Below, piece after piece: positions 51,593 to 60,102 of a DNA stretch of 64,000 bases. Position 1 is the first letter of the stretch; each line of letters opens with the position of its first letter. The notes beneath the pieces are model-generated. The model had not been told where the DNA came from, did not search any database, and saw nothing but the letters and a program-made list of their open reading frames with translations. Source of the DNA: JACCZR01 sp963844805 (GTDB taxonomy: Bacteria > Actinomycetota > Thermoleophilia > Solirubrobacterales > Thermoleophilaceae); assembly GCA_963844805.1 (NCBI GenBank), contig CAWJPU010000013.1, positions 248,001 through 312,000 on the forward strand. The letters run 5' to 3'. Position numbers and translations under genes: made by a program.

Positions 51593-51729
51593 CAGTCGAC
51601 CGGAGGGTCCTCGCCGGTAACCCGGAGCCAGATCTCGGTGGCGATCCGGTTGGCGACGATGGAGGTCAGGGCGCCCACTCCGGCGAGCAGGCCGCTCCAG
51701 GCAAGGCGCTTTACGAGGTCGTTGTCCAT
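51592..51729 (-). CDS. DUF4235-like small membrane protein (45 aa)
   Basis: Too short for most gene calls. ATG 51729 encodes DNDLVKRLAWSGLLAGVGAL, continuing TSIVANRIATEIWLRVTGEDPP, ending TGA 51594-51592. The KxxW..LxG helix and the AxxxWxxxTGEDPP end are the DUF4235 pattern. First gene of the four-gene envelope operon. Confidence 0.65.
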   Translation of the reverse strand: MDNDLVKRLAWSGLLAGVGALTSIVANRIATEIWLRVTGEDPPVD

Positions 51730-51740
51730 GAGCGCCGGAT

Positions 51741-52370
51741 TCAACCAGACACGGCAGCGGGGTCACCGGAGGCGGATTCCAGTCCGCCGCAGATGGTGTC
51801 CACTACCAGGCCCTTCGCGTGCTCAAACTCCTGCTCGGTGCGCGGGAGGACGTCGAAGATCCACGCCGTCAGCAGCTGCTCGATCGCCCCGTAGAAGCAC
51901 ATGGCGGCGAACTCGGAGGGGATGTCCTCCTTGAACAGGCCCTCGGCCCGGGCGCTCTCCACGATGGCCGCGATCCCCTGGTAGGCCTCGCGGATCTTCT
52001 CGAGGTGCAGCCGGCCGAAGGAGTTCGCGGCGCGGGTGACCTCGACGATGATCACCTTCATCAGCTCCGGCTCGTTGCGGTAGGAGTCGATGATGAAGCC
52101 GGCGACCGCGTAGAGCTTGTCGCGGGCGGACAGCTCCCGGCGGTCGATCTCCGCGATCGCGTCGAGCATGATCTGCCACCGCTCCAGGAAGAGCGTGTTG
52201 AGGATCTCCTCCTTGGAGTCGAAGTAGTGGTAGACGAGGCCGTAGGCCACGCCCGCCTCGTCGGCGACGTCGGAGACGCGGCAGTGGTGGAAGCCGCGCT
52301 GGGCGAAGACCTGGATGCCGGCGTCGAGGATCATGCGGCGCTTGTCCGCCGCCCGCCCGTTGGGGCTCAC
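51741..52370 (-). CDS. TetR-family transcriptional regulator
   Basis: 209 residues. HTH at about 15-58: ILDAGIQVFAQRGFHHCRVSDVADEAGVAYGLVYHYFDSKEEIL. Ligand domain resembles FadR/KstR-type fatty-acyl regulators (IIDSYRNEPELMKVIIVEVTRAANSF). GTG 52370 overlaps the nitrilase stop (GTGA), so it is autoregulated with that gene. A 16-bp TetR-type palindrome is at 53269-53284, upstream of the operon. Confidence 0.9.
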   Translation of the reverse strand: MSPNGRAADKRRMILDAGIQVFAQRGFHHCRVSDVADEAGVAYGLVYHYFDSKEEILNTLFLERWQIMLDAIAEIDRRELSARDKLYAVAGFIIDSYRNEPELMKVIIVEVTRAANSFGRLHLEKIREAYQGIAAIVESARAEGLFKEDIPSEFAAMCFYGAIEQLLTAWIFDVLPRTEQEFEHAKGLVVDTICGGLESASGDPAAVSG

Positions 52371-53201
52371 GCGGTCACCTCCTCCGGCCAGCGGTAGGCC
52401 GCCGGCACGCGGTTGGCGAGGCTGGGCAGCTCCTCGCGGATCTCCTCCTGGCGCCCGAGGTCGAGGTCGGCGGCGGCGAATCCCTCGCCGTCCCCGGCCC
52501 GGGCGAGCACCTCGCCCCAGGGGTCGACGATCATCGACCCGCCGAAGCTCTCCTTGTCGCCCACGAAGCCCACTTGGTCGGCGGCCACCACGAAGGCCTG
52601 GTTCTCGATCGCGCGGGCGCGCAACAGGACCTCCCAATGTCCGGCCTCGCCGGTTGCCTGGGTGAAGGCCGACGGGACGGCGATCACGCGCGCTCCGCGT
52701 ACCGCGAGGATCCGGTACAGCTCGGGAAAGCGCAGGTCGAAGCACACGGTCAGGCCGATCGGCACTCCGCCGTCGAGCTCGGACAGGACGATCTCGTCGC
52801 CGGGCTCCTCGCTCTCGGACTCGCGGTAGCTCTGGCCGCCGACGGTGACGTCGAACATGTGGATCTTGCGATAGACGGCGCGGACCTCGCCGCCGGGGCC
52901 GACGTGGGCGGACGTGTTGGAGAGCTTGTCGTGGCCCTCGCGGCGCTCGGCGATCGAGCCGGCGACGATGTCGACGCCCAGCTCGCGCGCGGTCTCGCGG
53001 GCCCAGTTCAGCGTGGGACCGCCCTCCAGCGGCTCGGCCCCGGCCTCCAGCGCCTCGTGCTCGCCCATGACGTTGACCTTCTCGGGCAGCACGATGAGCT
53101 TCGGCACCGTCGGCGACGGCGTCCCGGGTGAGGCGGTCGGCACGCTCGAGATTGCGAGCGAGGTCTCCGCCTGAGTTCAGCTGAACGGCTGCTGCGCGCA
53201 T
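52367..53201 (-). CDS. Carbon-nitrogen hydrolase (nitrilase superfamily), one frameshift
   Basis: About 277 residues after correction. Catalytic triad in family context: LIVLPEKVN (Glu), YRKIHMFDV (Lys), GLTVCFDLRFPELYR (Cys). The ..RENQAFVVAADQVG-like RARAIENQAFVVAADQ and SMIVDPWGEVLA blocks match Nit1/omega-amidase-type amidases. One extra base at 53102 breaks the frame 33 codons in; the first part (RAAAVQLNSGGDLARNLERA) is clearly the true N-terminus. GGGAG lies before ATG 53201. Confidence 0.85.
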
Positions 53202-53268
53202 CGGCTCCCTCGGTAGCGGTGGAGCGCAGGCCGGGCGTTGGCCGGCCGAGCACCGCCGCTCGGTTTCC

Positions 53269-53284
53269 TTGACTGACCAGTCAA
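53269..53284. promoter_or_regulatory. TetR-type palindromic operator
   Basis: TTGACTGACCAGTCAA: 7-bp arms TTGACTG and CAGTCAA around AC. On the minus strand its TTGACT can act as the -35 of the nitrilase-TetR operon. It also contains the stop codon of the Lrp gene. Confidence 0.7.
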
Positions 53285-53769
53285 TCTGAGTCTATCGGGA
53301 GTCCCCGCGGAGGCACAGGGGCGGACTGCACGATCGATGTCGTGGTCTGACCGTAGGGAGCGAAGCGGTCGATCACCTCCTCCAGGTGCTCGACGTCGCG
53401 CACGTGCAGGCGCACGAAGTAGCAGTCCTCCCCGGTGATGCGGTGCGCCTCGGAGACCTCGGACGTGCGCTGTGCCAGCTCCGCCACCTTCTTCAGCTCG
53501 CGCGGCGCCGGGCGGATGCGCAGCACCGCGCCCAGCCCGAAGCCGAGCGCGCGCGGGTCGAGGTCGGCGTGGTAGCCGCGGATCACGCCCGACTCCTCGA
53601 GCCGCGCGAGGCGCTCCGCCACCGCCGGCGGGCTGAGGCCGATGCGCCGCCCGAGCTCGGCCAGGCTGAGGCGGGCGTCGCGCTGCAGCTCGGCGAGCAG
53701 GCGCCGATTCGGCCCGTCGACGGTCACATCGCTGTTTTGCCGTCGATCGTTAGGTGATACGCGGCTCAT
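53281..53769 (-). CDS. Lrp/AsnC-family regulator
   Basis: 162 residues. HTH at about 18-60 (NRRLLAELQRDARLSLAELGRRIGLSPPAVAERLARLEESGVIRGY), then the RAM/AsnC effector domain (AHRITGEDCYFVRLHVRDVEHLEEVIDRFAPYGQTTTSIV). ATG 53769 is used; an inner GTG 53727 is possible. Divergent from an EamA exporter gene: Lrp-type regulators commonly control neighbouring amino-acid exporters. Confidence 0.88.
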   Translation of the reverse strand: MSRVSPNDRRQNSDVTVDGPNRRLLAELQRDARLSLAELGRRIGLSPPAVAERLARLEESGVIRGYHADLDPRALGFGLGAVLRIRPAPRELKKVAELAQRTSEVSEAHRITGEDCYFVRLHVRDVEHLEEVIDRFAPYGQTTTSIVQSAPVPPRGLPIDSD

Positions 53770-53819
53770 TCCTTCGTTGAAGCCTATGTCAAGCGTCAAC
53801 AGCAAGCAAACCTTCGCCC

Positions 53820-54669
53820 ATGCCTCCGCAGCTGTACTTCGTGATCAGCGCGGTGTTCCACTACCTGGGGCCCGCGTTCGCCGTTCTGCTGTTCGCGCGC
53901 GTCGACGTGCTGGGCGTGGCCTGGCTGCGGATCGCCTCCGCGGCGGTGCTGTTCGCTGCCTGGCGCCGCCCCGGGCGGCTGCTCGCGCGGCTGCGGGGCG
54001 AGGAGCGCGGGACGCTGCTGGCCTGGGGCGCCGTGCTGGCGGCGATGAACTGCTGCTTCTACGGCGCGATCGACCGCCTGCCGCTCGGCACCGTCGCCGC
54101 GATCGAGTTCCTGCCGGTGATCGCCCTCGCCGCGCTGGGATCGCGCACCCCGCGCAACGCGGCGGCGCTGTTGCTCGCCGCGGGCGGCGTGTACCTGGTC
54201 ACCGACGTCCGCCTGGAGGGCGGCGGGCTCGGCTTCGCCCTGGCCTTCGCCAACGCCGGGCTGTTCGCCGCCTACATCGTGCTGAGCCACCGAGTGGCCC
54301 AGGGCGGCGCGGGCGTGGACTCGCTCGGCGCGGCGATGATCGTCGCGGCCGTGGTCGTCACCCCGTTCGCGGGGGCCGGGGCGATGCCCGCGCTGTCGGA
54401 CCCGGTGGCGCTTCTGGCCGGCGTCGGCGTCGGGCTGTCCTCCTCGGTCATCCCCTACGTCACCGACCAGCTGGCGATGGCCAAGCTGTCGCGGGCGGCT
54501 TACGCGCTGATGGTCTCGCTGCTGCCGGCCACTGCGACCGTGATCGGGGTGGTGGTGCTGGCCCAGATCCCCTCCCCCGCCGAGGTGGCCGGCGTTGGCC
54601 TGGTGGTGGCCGGCGTGGCGCTGCGCCGCGAGCGCCCCGCGGCGGCTGAGCGGCCGGGGCCGGCTCTAG
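53820..54669 (+). CDS. EamA/DMT-family transporter (RhtA-like), probable frameshift at the end
   Basis: About 282 residues, ten hydrophobic segments. RIASAAVLFAAWRRP, AIDRLPLGTVAAIEFLPVIALA, AYIVLSHRVAQ and the second repeat AALSKLS-like AMAKLSRAAYALMVSLLPATATVIGVVVLAQIPS are as in RhtA/EamA amino-acid exporters. As read, the frame runs to 54803 and would overlap the next gene by 125 bp; a one-base insertion after about 54610 would instead end it at TAG 54667-54669, matching the error type seen elsewhere. Divergent from an Lrp regulator. Confidence 0.85.
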
Positions 54670-54678
54670 CGTTGCCCG

Positions 54679-55035
54679 GTGCCTCCGGACCGTCGAACCT
54701 TCATGCGGCGGCGCCTGGTGGCGGCCGGAGCGCTGCTCGTGGTGGTGATCACGGCGTTCGCGGTCGTCCTGGGCGGCGGGTCGGACGAACCCGATCGGGC
54801 TAGCCGCAACGAGGTCGCCTCCTCGGGCCCCGACACCCCGGCCCCCGAGCGCCACAAGCGGGACGGGCCGGCGGCGCTGCGGGCCGTGCGGCGCGCGCAC
54901 TTCCACACCGCGGTCACCGTCGCGCCCGGCCTGGCCGACCCCAAGAGGCCCTTCGAGTTGAACCGCATCCGGGTGTCGTCTACAACCACGCCCGCGATGC
55001 TGATCAAAGAGCTGAAGCAGCTCGCGTGGCGCTGA
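54679..55035 (+). CDS. Small membrane-anchored or secreted protein, unknown function
   Basis: 118 residues. An N-terminal membrane helix (RRRLVAAGALLVVVITAFAVVLGGG) with a basic start, then a Pro/acidic region and RRAHFHTAVTVAPGL. Not recognised. GTG 54679 follows TAGCGT by exactly 6 nt, a leaderless start. Overlaps the DUF2804-like gene by 10 bp. Confidence 0.65.
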   Translation: MPPDRRTFMRRRLVAAGALLVVVITAFAVVLGGGSDEPDRASRNEVASSGPDTPAPERHKRDGPAALRAVRRAHFHTAVTVAPGLADPKRPFELNRIRVSSTTTPAMLIKELKQLAWR

Positions 55036-55847
55036 CCGGCCTCCCCGCCCGCGGCGGGAGGGTCCGGGAGCTCGGGCTGCCGCTGCCACCCGCGCGGATG
55101 CCGCGCCGCCAAGGCGCGCGGCCGCTGAAGCGGTGGCGCTACGTCGGGGTGTACGGGCCCGAGCTGATGCTGTGCGTGGGCGAGGCTCGCGTGGGGCCGC
55201 TCCCCCAGCGGTGGTGGGCCGTCGCCCTTCCCGACGGCACGCTGCGCCAGCACACCGGCGCCGGGCGCGGCGGGATGAGGCTCGAGCCCGGCCGGGTGGA
55301 GCTCCAGTCCCCCGCGCTGCGCCTGTCGCTGTCCGTTGCCGAGGGCGACGGGGTCGAGACCGCCTCGCCCAGCGGGCGCAGCTGGATCTGGACCCGCAAG
55401 CAGGGCGGCGTGGCGGTCACCGGCACCGCCGACCTGGATGGGCGTCGCTTCGACATCGCGGCGGACGGAGTCGTCGACGAGAGCGCGGGCTATCACGAGC
55501 GCCACACCTCGTGGCGGTGGTCGGCGGGCGTGGGCCGCGGCACCGGCGGCGAGCGGGTGGCCTGGAACCTGGTCGAGGGAGTGCACGACTCCGCCAGCGA
55601 GAGCGAGCGGACGGTGTGGGTGGACGGCGAGCCGCGCGAGGTGGATCCGGCTCCCTTCGCCGCCGACCTGTCCCGGGTCGGCGACCTGAGCTTCGAGGAG
55701 TGGTCGGCCCGCGAGGATCACACCAACCTGCTCGTGTTCCGCAGCGACTACCGCCAGCCCTTCGGCACGTTCGCCGGCCGCCTGCCGGAGGGGCCGGAGC
55801 TGGCCGAGGGCTACGGCGTGATGGAGTCGCACGAGGTGCGCTGGTGA
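55026..55847 (+). CDS. DUF2804-like protein
   Basis: 273 residues, beta-rich, no signal peptide. GVYGPELMLCVGEARVG, RRFDIAADGVVDESAGYHERHTSWRWSAGVG and GERVAWNLVEGVHDSA resemble DUF2804 proteins, a family without assigned reaction that shares a lipocalin/hydratase-like fold. Overlaps the flanking genes on both sides (10 bp and GTGA), so it belongs to a three-gene unit. Confidence 0.65.
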   Translation: MALTGLPARGGRVRELGLPLPPARMPRRQGARPLKRWRYVGVYGPELMLCVGEARVGPLPQRWWAVALPDGTLRQHTGAGRGGMRLEPGRVELQSPALRLSLSVAEGDGVETASPSGRSWIWTRKQGGVAVTGTADLDGRRFDIAADGVVDESAGYHERHTSWRWSAGVGRGTGGERVAWNLVEGVHDSASESERTVWVDGEPREVDPAPFAADLSRVGDLSFEEWSAREDHTNLLVFRSDYRQPFGTFAGRLPEGPELAEGYGVMESHEVRW

Positions 55848-56305
55848 GCCATCGCACCGCGGCCCGCATCGCGCTCGGCTACCTCTCCTTCCAGGCCGCC
55901 TACGTGGCGGTGTGGATCCTGATCGCGCCGCGGGGCTTCTACGACACCTTCCCCACCGGCCCCGCGGAATGGGTGTCGCCGATCCCGCCCTTCAACGAGC
56001 ACCTGCTGCGCGACTTCGGCGCCGCCGGCCTGGGCCTCGCGGTGCTGGCCCTGCTGGCCGCGGTGTGGCTGGAGCGGCGGCTGGTGCAAGCGACGGCGAT
56101 CGTGTTCATCGTCTCCGCCCTGCCCCACTTCGCCTACCACCTGACCACCACCGACCGGCTCTCGACCGCCGACAACCTCCAGAGCCTGGTCGGGCTGTTC
56201 CTGCCGGTGCTGGTGGCGGGCGGGCTGCTGTGGCTCAGCCGGAGCGAGCTTCGCGCTGGCGGACCATCTGCGCCACCAGCTCCTTCGAGTGAAGCGCCCC
56301 GATGA
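55844..56305 (+). CDS. Four-helix membrane protein, unknown function
   Basis: 153 residues with four membrane helices (ALGYLSFQAAYVAVWILIAP, GLGLAVLALLAAVWLE, ATAIVFIVSALPHFAYHLT, LQSLVGLFLPVLVAGGLLWL). The P-F-N-E-H-LLRDFGA loop and HFAYHL pair recall DUF4345/small DoxX-like proteins; not certain. Coupled to the upstream gene by GTGA. Its 3' end overlaps the converging MerR gene by 71 bp, unusually long, so the true end may be earlier. Confidence 0.65.
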   Translation: MSHRTAARIALGYLSFQAAYVAVWILIAPRGFYDTFPTGPAEWVSPIPPFNEHLLRDFGAAGLGLAVLALLAAVWLERRLVQATAIVFIVSALPHFAYHLTTTDRLSTADNLQSLVGLFLPVLVAGGLLWLSRSELRAGGPSAPPAPSSEAPR

Positions 56306-56933
56306 GGTCGCGCAGCGGCTCGACACCGGCCTCCAGCAGCGCCACCACGCGGTCGGGGTCCTCCCCCGCCAGCCGCTCGGAGATCAGCTCGACCTCCTGC
56401 TCGGCCAGCGCCTTGACCGCCTCCTTGTAGCGCAGGGTGTCGTAGACGGTGAAGCCGATCGCCTCTTCGTAGCCACCGGCGCGGAAGCGCGAGATCGCCT
56501 CGAGGATCTGCTGGTCCAGGCCCGCGTAGCCGCGCGAGTTGGGGCTGAGGACCCCGAGCTCCTCCAGCCGGTCCAGCGCCTCGCGCGGGATCTCGTAGCG
56601 CCGCGAGGCCTCGGCGCGCGACATCCGCGCACCCTCGCCGGTGCGGGCTCGATCGAGGATGCGGTCCTCGAGCTCGACCAGCGCCTGCGCGCGCTCGGGG
56701 TCCTCGTCGAGCACGGCCTTGATCGCCTTCAGCGGCATGAAGCGCTCCTCCTGGAGCTGCTTGATCAGCCGGATGCGCTCGACGAACTCCGGCGGATACC
56801 AGGACATGTTGCGCGAGGTCTTGACCGGCTCGGGCAGCAGCCCCTCGCGCAGGTAGTGCTTGATCGTGCCCGCGCTGACGCCGCTGGCCTCGGCCAGCTC
56901 GCGCATCCGCAGCAGACCGTTCTCCGAGCTCAC
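56235..56933 (-). CDS. MerR-family regulator of the acyl-CoA operon
   Basis: 232 residues. HTH about 8-75: MRELAEASGVSAGTIKHYLREGLLPEPVKTSRNMSWYPPEFVERIRLI, followed by a coiled linker and a helical effector domain (VYDTLRYKEAVKALAEQEVELI). MerR members of this size (LiuR-like) control branched-chain or fatty acyl-CoA catabolism. It is the last gene of the operon starting at 63.3 kb, coupled by GTGA to the CoA-transferase gene, so it can sense flux through it. A candidate operator is at 63305-63320. Confidence 0.88.
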   Translation of the reverse strand: MSSENGLLRMRELAEASGVSAGTIKHYLREGLLPEPVKTSRNMSWYPPEFVERIRLIKQLQEERFMPLKAIKAVLDEDPERAQALVELEDRILDRARTGEGARMSRAEASRRYEIPREALDRLEELGVLSPNSRGYAGLDQQILEAISRFRAGGYEEAIGFTVYDTLRYKEAVKALAEQEVELISERLAGEDPDRVVALLEAGVEPLRDLIGALHSKELVAQMVRQREARSG

Positions 56934-58156
56934 CCGAGGAAGCTCCCCGCCGCCTCCTCAGCCGGGCCGGCGACGGCGCCCGACTCCTCCAGGCCGTCGA
57001 TCTCCTCGGCCGAGTACCCGGCCGCCTCGAGCACCTCGCGGGTGTGCTCGCCCAGCCCGGGCCCCGGGCCCTGCACCTCGCCGGGCGTGCGGCTCAGCTT
57101 GACCGGGACACCGAGCTGGCGCACCTCCTTCTCCGCGCCGGGCTGGGCGAGGGAGAGCACCATCTCCCGCGCCCGCGTGAGCTCGGAGTCCAGCGCCTCG
57201 TCGAGGTCCAGCACCGGCTCCAGACAGCAGTCGTGCTCGGAGGCGAAGGCCTGCCACTCGTCGCGCGTGCGCTGCATGAAGACGCCCTCCACCTCGGCGC
57301 GGGTCTGCGAGTCGGGGCCGTCGAACTGCTTCTCGATCAGGTCCTCGCGGCCCACGCCGCGGCACCACGCCTGCCAGAACTTGGGCTCCAGCGCGCCGAG
57401 GGTGACCCAGCCGTCCGCGCACGGGTAGGGCCGGTAGCAGACCAGCGAGCCGGCCAGCTCGAGGCCGCCCCGCCCGGGCGTCTCGCCGTCGCACAGGTGA
57501 CGGCCGGCCACCAGGGCCAGCCACGACATCGCCCCGTCGTGCATGGAGACGTCCACGAACTGCCCTTCGCCCGAGCGGTCGCGCTCGCGCAGCGCGGCCA
57601 GGATCCCGAACGCGCCCATCAGCGCGCCGCCGCCCAGGTCGGCGATCTGGCCGGCCGCCTGCACCGGCGGGCCATCCGCCTCGCCGGTGAGGCCGAGGAT
57701 GCCGTTCAGCCCGAGGTAGTTCATGTCGTGCCCCGAGCGGTCGCGGTAGGGGCCGTCCTGGCCGTAGCCGGTGATCGCGCAGTAGACGAGCCCCGGGTTC
57801 TCCTCGCGCAGCACTTCGTAGCCCACGCCGAGCCGGTCCAGCACCCCGGGCCGGAAGGACTCCAGCAGCACGTCGTGGTCGCGCACCAGCCGCTTGAGCA
57901 CCTCCTGTCCCTGCTCGGTCTTGAGGTTGACCCGCGCCGAGCGCTTGCCGCGGTTCAGCGCCAGGAACAGCGACGAGGCGGCCGACCGCTCCACGCCCTC
58001 GTAGCGCGGCTCGGCCCAGCGGACGTAGTCGCCCATGCCGGTGTCCTCGACCTTGAGCACGTCGGCTCCCAGGTCGGCCATCAGCAGCGAGCAGAAGCCC
58101 CCGGGCAGGAGGCGGGAGAGGTCGAGGACCTTGACGTCGCTGAGCGCGCCGCTCAC
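56930..58156 (-). CDS. Class III CoA-transferase / alpha-methylacyl-CoA racemase family
   Basis: 408 residues, CaiB/BaiF fold. VKVLDLSRLLPGGFCSLLMADLGADVLKVE, LNRGKRSARVNLKTEQG, ESFRPGVLDRLGVGYE, SGHDMNYLGLNGILGLTGEADGPP and VSMHDGAMSWLA are those of the racemase (Mcr/AMACR) branch: the GHD is in the racemase catalytic position. It would epimerise 2-methylacyl-CoA or move CoA. GTG 58156 overlaps the OsmC stop; the gene ends in GTGA with merR. Confidence 0.9.
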   Translation of the reverse strand: MSGALSDVKVLDLSRLLPGGFCSLLMADLGADVLKVEDTGMGDYVRWAEPRYEGVERSAASSLFLALNRGKRSARVNLKTEQGQEVLKRLVRDHDVLLESFRPGVLDRLGVGYEVLREENPGLVYCAITGYGQDGPYRDRSGHDMNYLGLNGILGLTGEADGPPVQAAGQIADLGGGALMGAFGILAALRERDRSGEGQFVDVSMHDGAMSWLALVAGRHLCDGETPGRGGLELAGSLVCYRPYPCADGWVTLGALEPKFWQAWCRGVGREDLIEKQFDGPDSQTRAEVEGVFMQRTRDEWQAFASEHDCCLEPVLDLDEALDSELTRAREMVLSLAQPGAEKEVRQLGVPVKLSRTPGEVQGPGPGLGEHTREVLEAAGYSAEEIDGLEESGAVAGPAEEAAGSFLG

Positions 58157-58558
58157 TCGACCACCACCGGGAAGTTGACCGAGTTGGCGATGAAGCACGC
58201 CTCGTGCGCGCGGTGGTGGAGCGCGGCCGACGGTCTCGGGTCGCGGGTCGCCGTCGTCGAACTCGACCCGGGGGCGCAGCGTGACCCCGGTGATGCAGTC
58301 GTCCTCGAGGGTCCCTTCGGCCTCGTCCTCGTAGCTGGTGACGCGCAGCCGCTCGCGGCGCGAGTAGTCGAGGAACCAGAGCATGTGACAGGCCGACAGC
58401 GAGCCCACCAGCAGCTGCTCGGGATCGGCCTTGCCGGGGTCGCCGCCCCGGTCGGGCGCGCACGAGCCGCCCACCGCCTGCTCGGCCAGCCGCACGGTGT
58501 GGGCGCGAAGGTCGTCGCGGTCGCCGTGCCAGCTGACCTGCGCGCGATGAGTGGTCAA
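58153..58558 (-). CDS. OsmC-family protein, one frameshift
   Basis: About 134 residues after correction. PEQLLVGSLSACHMLWFLDYSRRERL holds the first redox Cys; the second, in EACFIANSVNFPVV, is read only after removing one extra base at 58226-58230. Both Cys are therefore present, as in OsmC/Ohr hydroperoxidases. TTG 58558 overlaps the previous stop (TTGA) and the end overlaps the CoA-transferase start (GTGA). Confidence 0.85.
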
Positions 58559-59443
58559 GCGCTCACCCGCCCCGGCACCCCCAGCAGCTCGCGCGCCTCG
58601 GCCACCGTCGCCGGCCGCCGGCCGACGTCCTCGGTCATCTGCCGCGCCTTGGCGATCAGCTCGCCGTTGGAGCGCGCCATCTCGCCGCTCGGGAGGTAGA
58701 AGTTGTCCTCCAGCCCGACCCGGACGTTGCCGCCCAGCGTCAGCGCCGCGGCCACCAGCATCCACTGCTGGCGCGAGACGCCGATCACGCCCCAGTTGTT
58801 ACGGGCCCTCGGGCCCGCCGGGCACCTGCTCGGCCATGTGGGCGAGGTTGCGCGCGGTGGGCCGGATGCCCCCCGTCACCCCCATCACGCACGAGATCTG
58901 CAGCGGCTCGGACAGGATCCCCATGTCGAGCAGCGGGTCGAGGTTGGCCACGTGCCCGGTGTCGAAGCACTCGTGCTCGGCCTTGATGCCCAGCTCGTTC
59001 ATCGCGGTGAGGAACTCGATGATCGTGTCGAACGAGTTCTCGAACACCGCCTTGAACACGAAGTCCTTGCGCGACTTCGAGTACTTCGCGTAGTTCATCG
59101 AGCTCATGTTCAGCGCGGCCACGTCGGGCCGCAGCTCGCGCAGGTACTCGATCCGCTTCTCGATCGGGACGCCGATCGCGCCGGTCGAGTAGTTGATGAT
59201 CACGTCGTCCACCTCGGCCCTGATCGCCTCGGTGATCGCGCGGAAGTCCTCGATCTCGTAGCTCGGGACCCCGTCGGGCGTGCGCGCGTGGATGTGGATC
59301 ATCACGCCGCCCTCGTCCACGATCCGCCGCGCCTCGGCGGCGTACTCCTCCGGCGTGTAGGGGATCGCCGGGCACTGGTCGCGGTTGGCCACGGCCCCGC
59401 TGATGGAGCACGTGATGATCACGGGGTCTGAGAAGCGGGTCAT
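58555..59443 (-). CDS. BKACE family (3-keto-5-aminohexanoate cleavage-like) enzyme, one frameshift
   Basis: About 295 residues. VIITCSISGAV, MIHIHARTPDGVPSYEI (zinc HxH), INYSTGAIG, PLQISCVMGVTGGI and GGNVRVGLEDNFYLPSGEMARSN are family signatures. BKACE enzymes condense a beta-keto acid with acetyl-CoA to give acetoacetate and a CoA ester. An extra base at 58801 creates a false TAA inside PEGPNNWGVIGVSRQQW. Start ATG 59443 after a 79-bp gap with a hairpin. Likely feeds CoA esters into the operon's carboxylase and hydratase. Confidence 0.88.
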
Positions 59444-59485
59444 GCGCGCCCCCCGCGCCCGGTGGGGGAAGCATCTTGCGGGCCA

Positions 59486-59524
59486 GAGCCCGCCCGATCC
59501 TTCACTCGTGAACTCGGGCGGCTC
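59486..59524 (-). terminator. Nested hairpin between YdeI-like gene and BKACE gene
   Basis: Outer arms GAGCCCGCCCGA (59486-59497) and TCGGGCGGCTC (59514-59524, one bulge) enclose a second hairpin TTCAC-TC-GTGAA. It starts at the YdeI stop codon and sits inside an otherwise overlapping operon. There is no U-run: an attenuator or processing site is as likely as a terminator. Confidence 0.5.
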
Positions 59525-60102
59525 ATGCGCGCCTCAGCGGTGGAACGTCGAGGCCGTGCTCGGAGCTCTCGATCAGCGTTTGCAGCCGCTTCAACCTGGT
59601 CTCCTCTTTCTTCGCGCTCGTGACCCAGTGCACCGCCTGTGCGCCGGTAGCCCGGCGGCCTGGCCTGGAAGTGATCGCGAGCCGCGGGTGTCAGGCGGTG
59701 GTCGTACTCGGGCGGTAGCTCGGTCGCGCGCCCCGCTTCGAAGCAGTAGACGCCCGTCCTCGACTTCAAGCGCTCCTCGAAGGCCCGCCGGCCGGCGTCG
59801 GTCATCAGGCCCTCGGCCTCCAGCCGGGCCATCTTCTCCACGTTGACCTTGCTCCAGTTGCTGCCCTTGCGGCGCGGGGTGAAGCGCTGGCGGTGGCGCT
59901 GGTCGTCGATGCGGTTGAGCTTGCCGTCGATCCAGCCGAAGCAGAGCGCCTGGTCGACGGCCTGCGACCAGGTCATGGTCTGCTTGCCGGTGGCCTTCTT
60001 CCAGAAGCCGACGTGCACCTCGTCCGCGGTGTCGTGATGCGCCTCCAGCCACTCGCGGAACTGCTCGGGCCCGTCGAAGAAGATCGGCTCGGCCCCGCTC
60101 AG
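59523..60102 (-). CDS. YdeI/OmpD-associated family protein, one frameshift, possible CTG start
   Basis: About 192 residues. IFFDGPEQFREWLEAHHDTADEVHVGFWKKATG, TMTWSQAVDQALCFGWIDGKLNRID and KGSNWSKVNVEKMARLEAEGLMTDAG are typical YdeI-family blocks; the end AVHWVTSAKKEETRLKRLQTLIE is read after removing one extra base near 59637-59640. The only start at the expected N-terminus is CTG 60102, in a CTGA overlap with the carboxylase stop, parallel to the GTGA/TTGA couplings of its neighbours. Function uncertain. Confidence 0.8.

Noticed and set aside
53776..53800. GTTGA-N15-TCAAC as an Lrp operator between lrp and the EamA gene
   Set aside because: Five-bp arms with a wide spacer are too weak to call, although the position is plausible.
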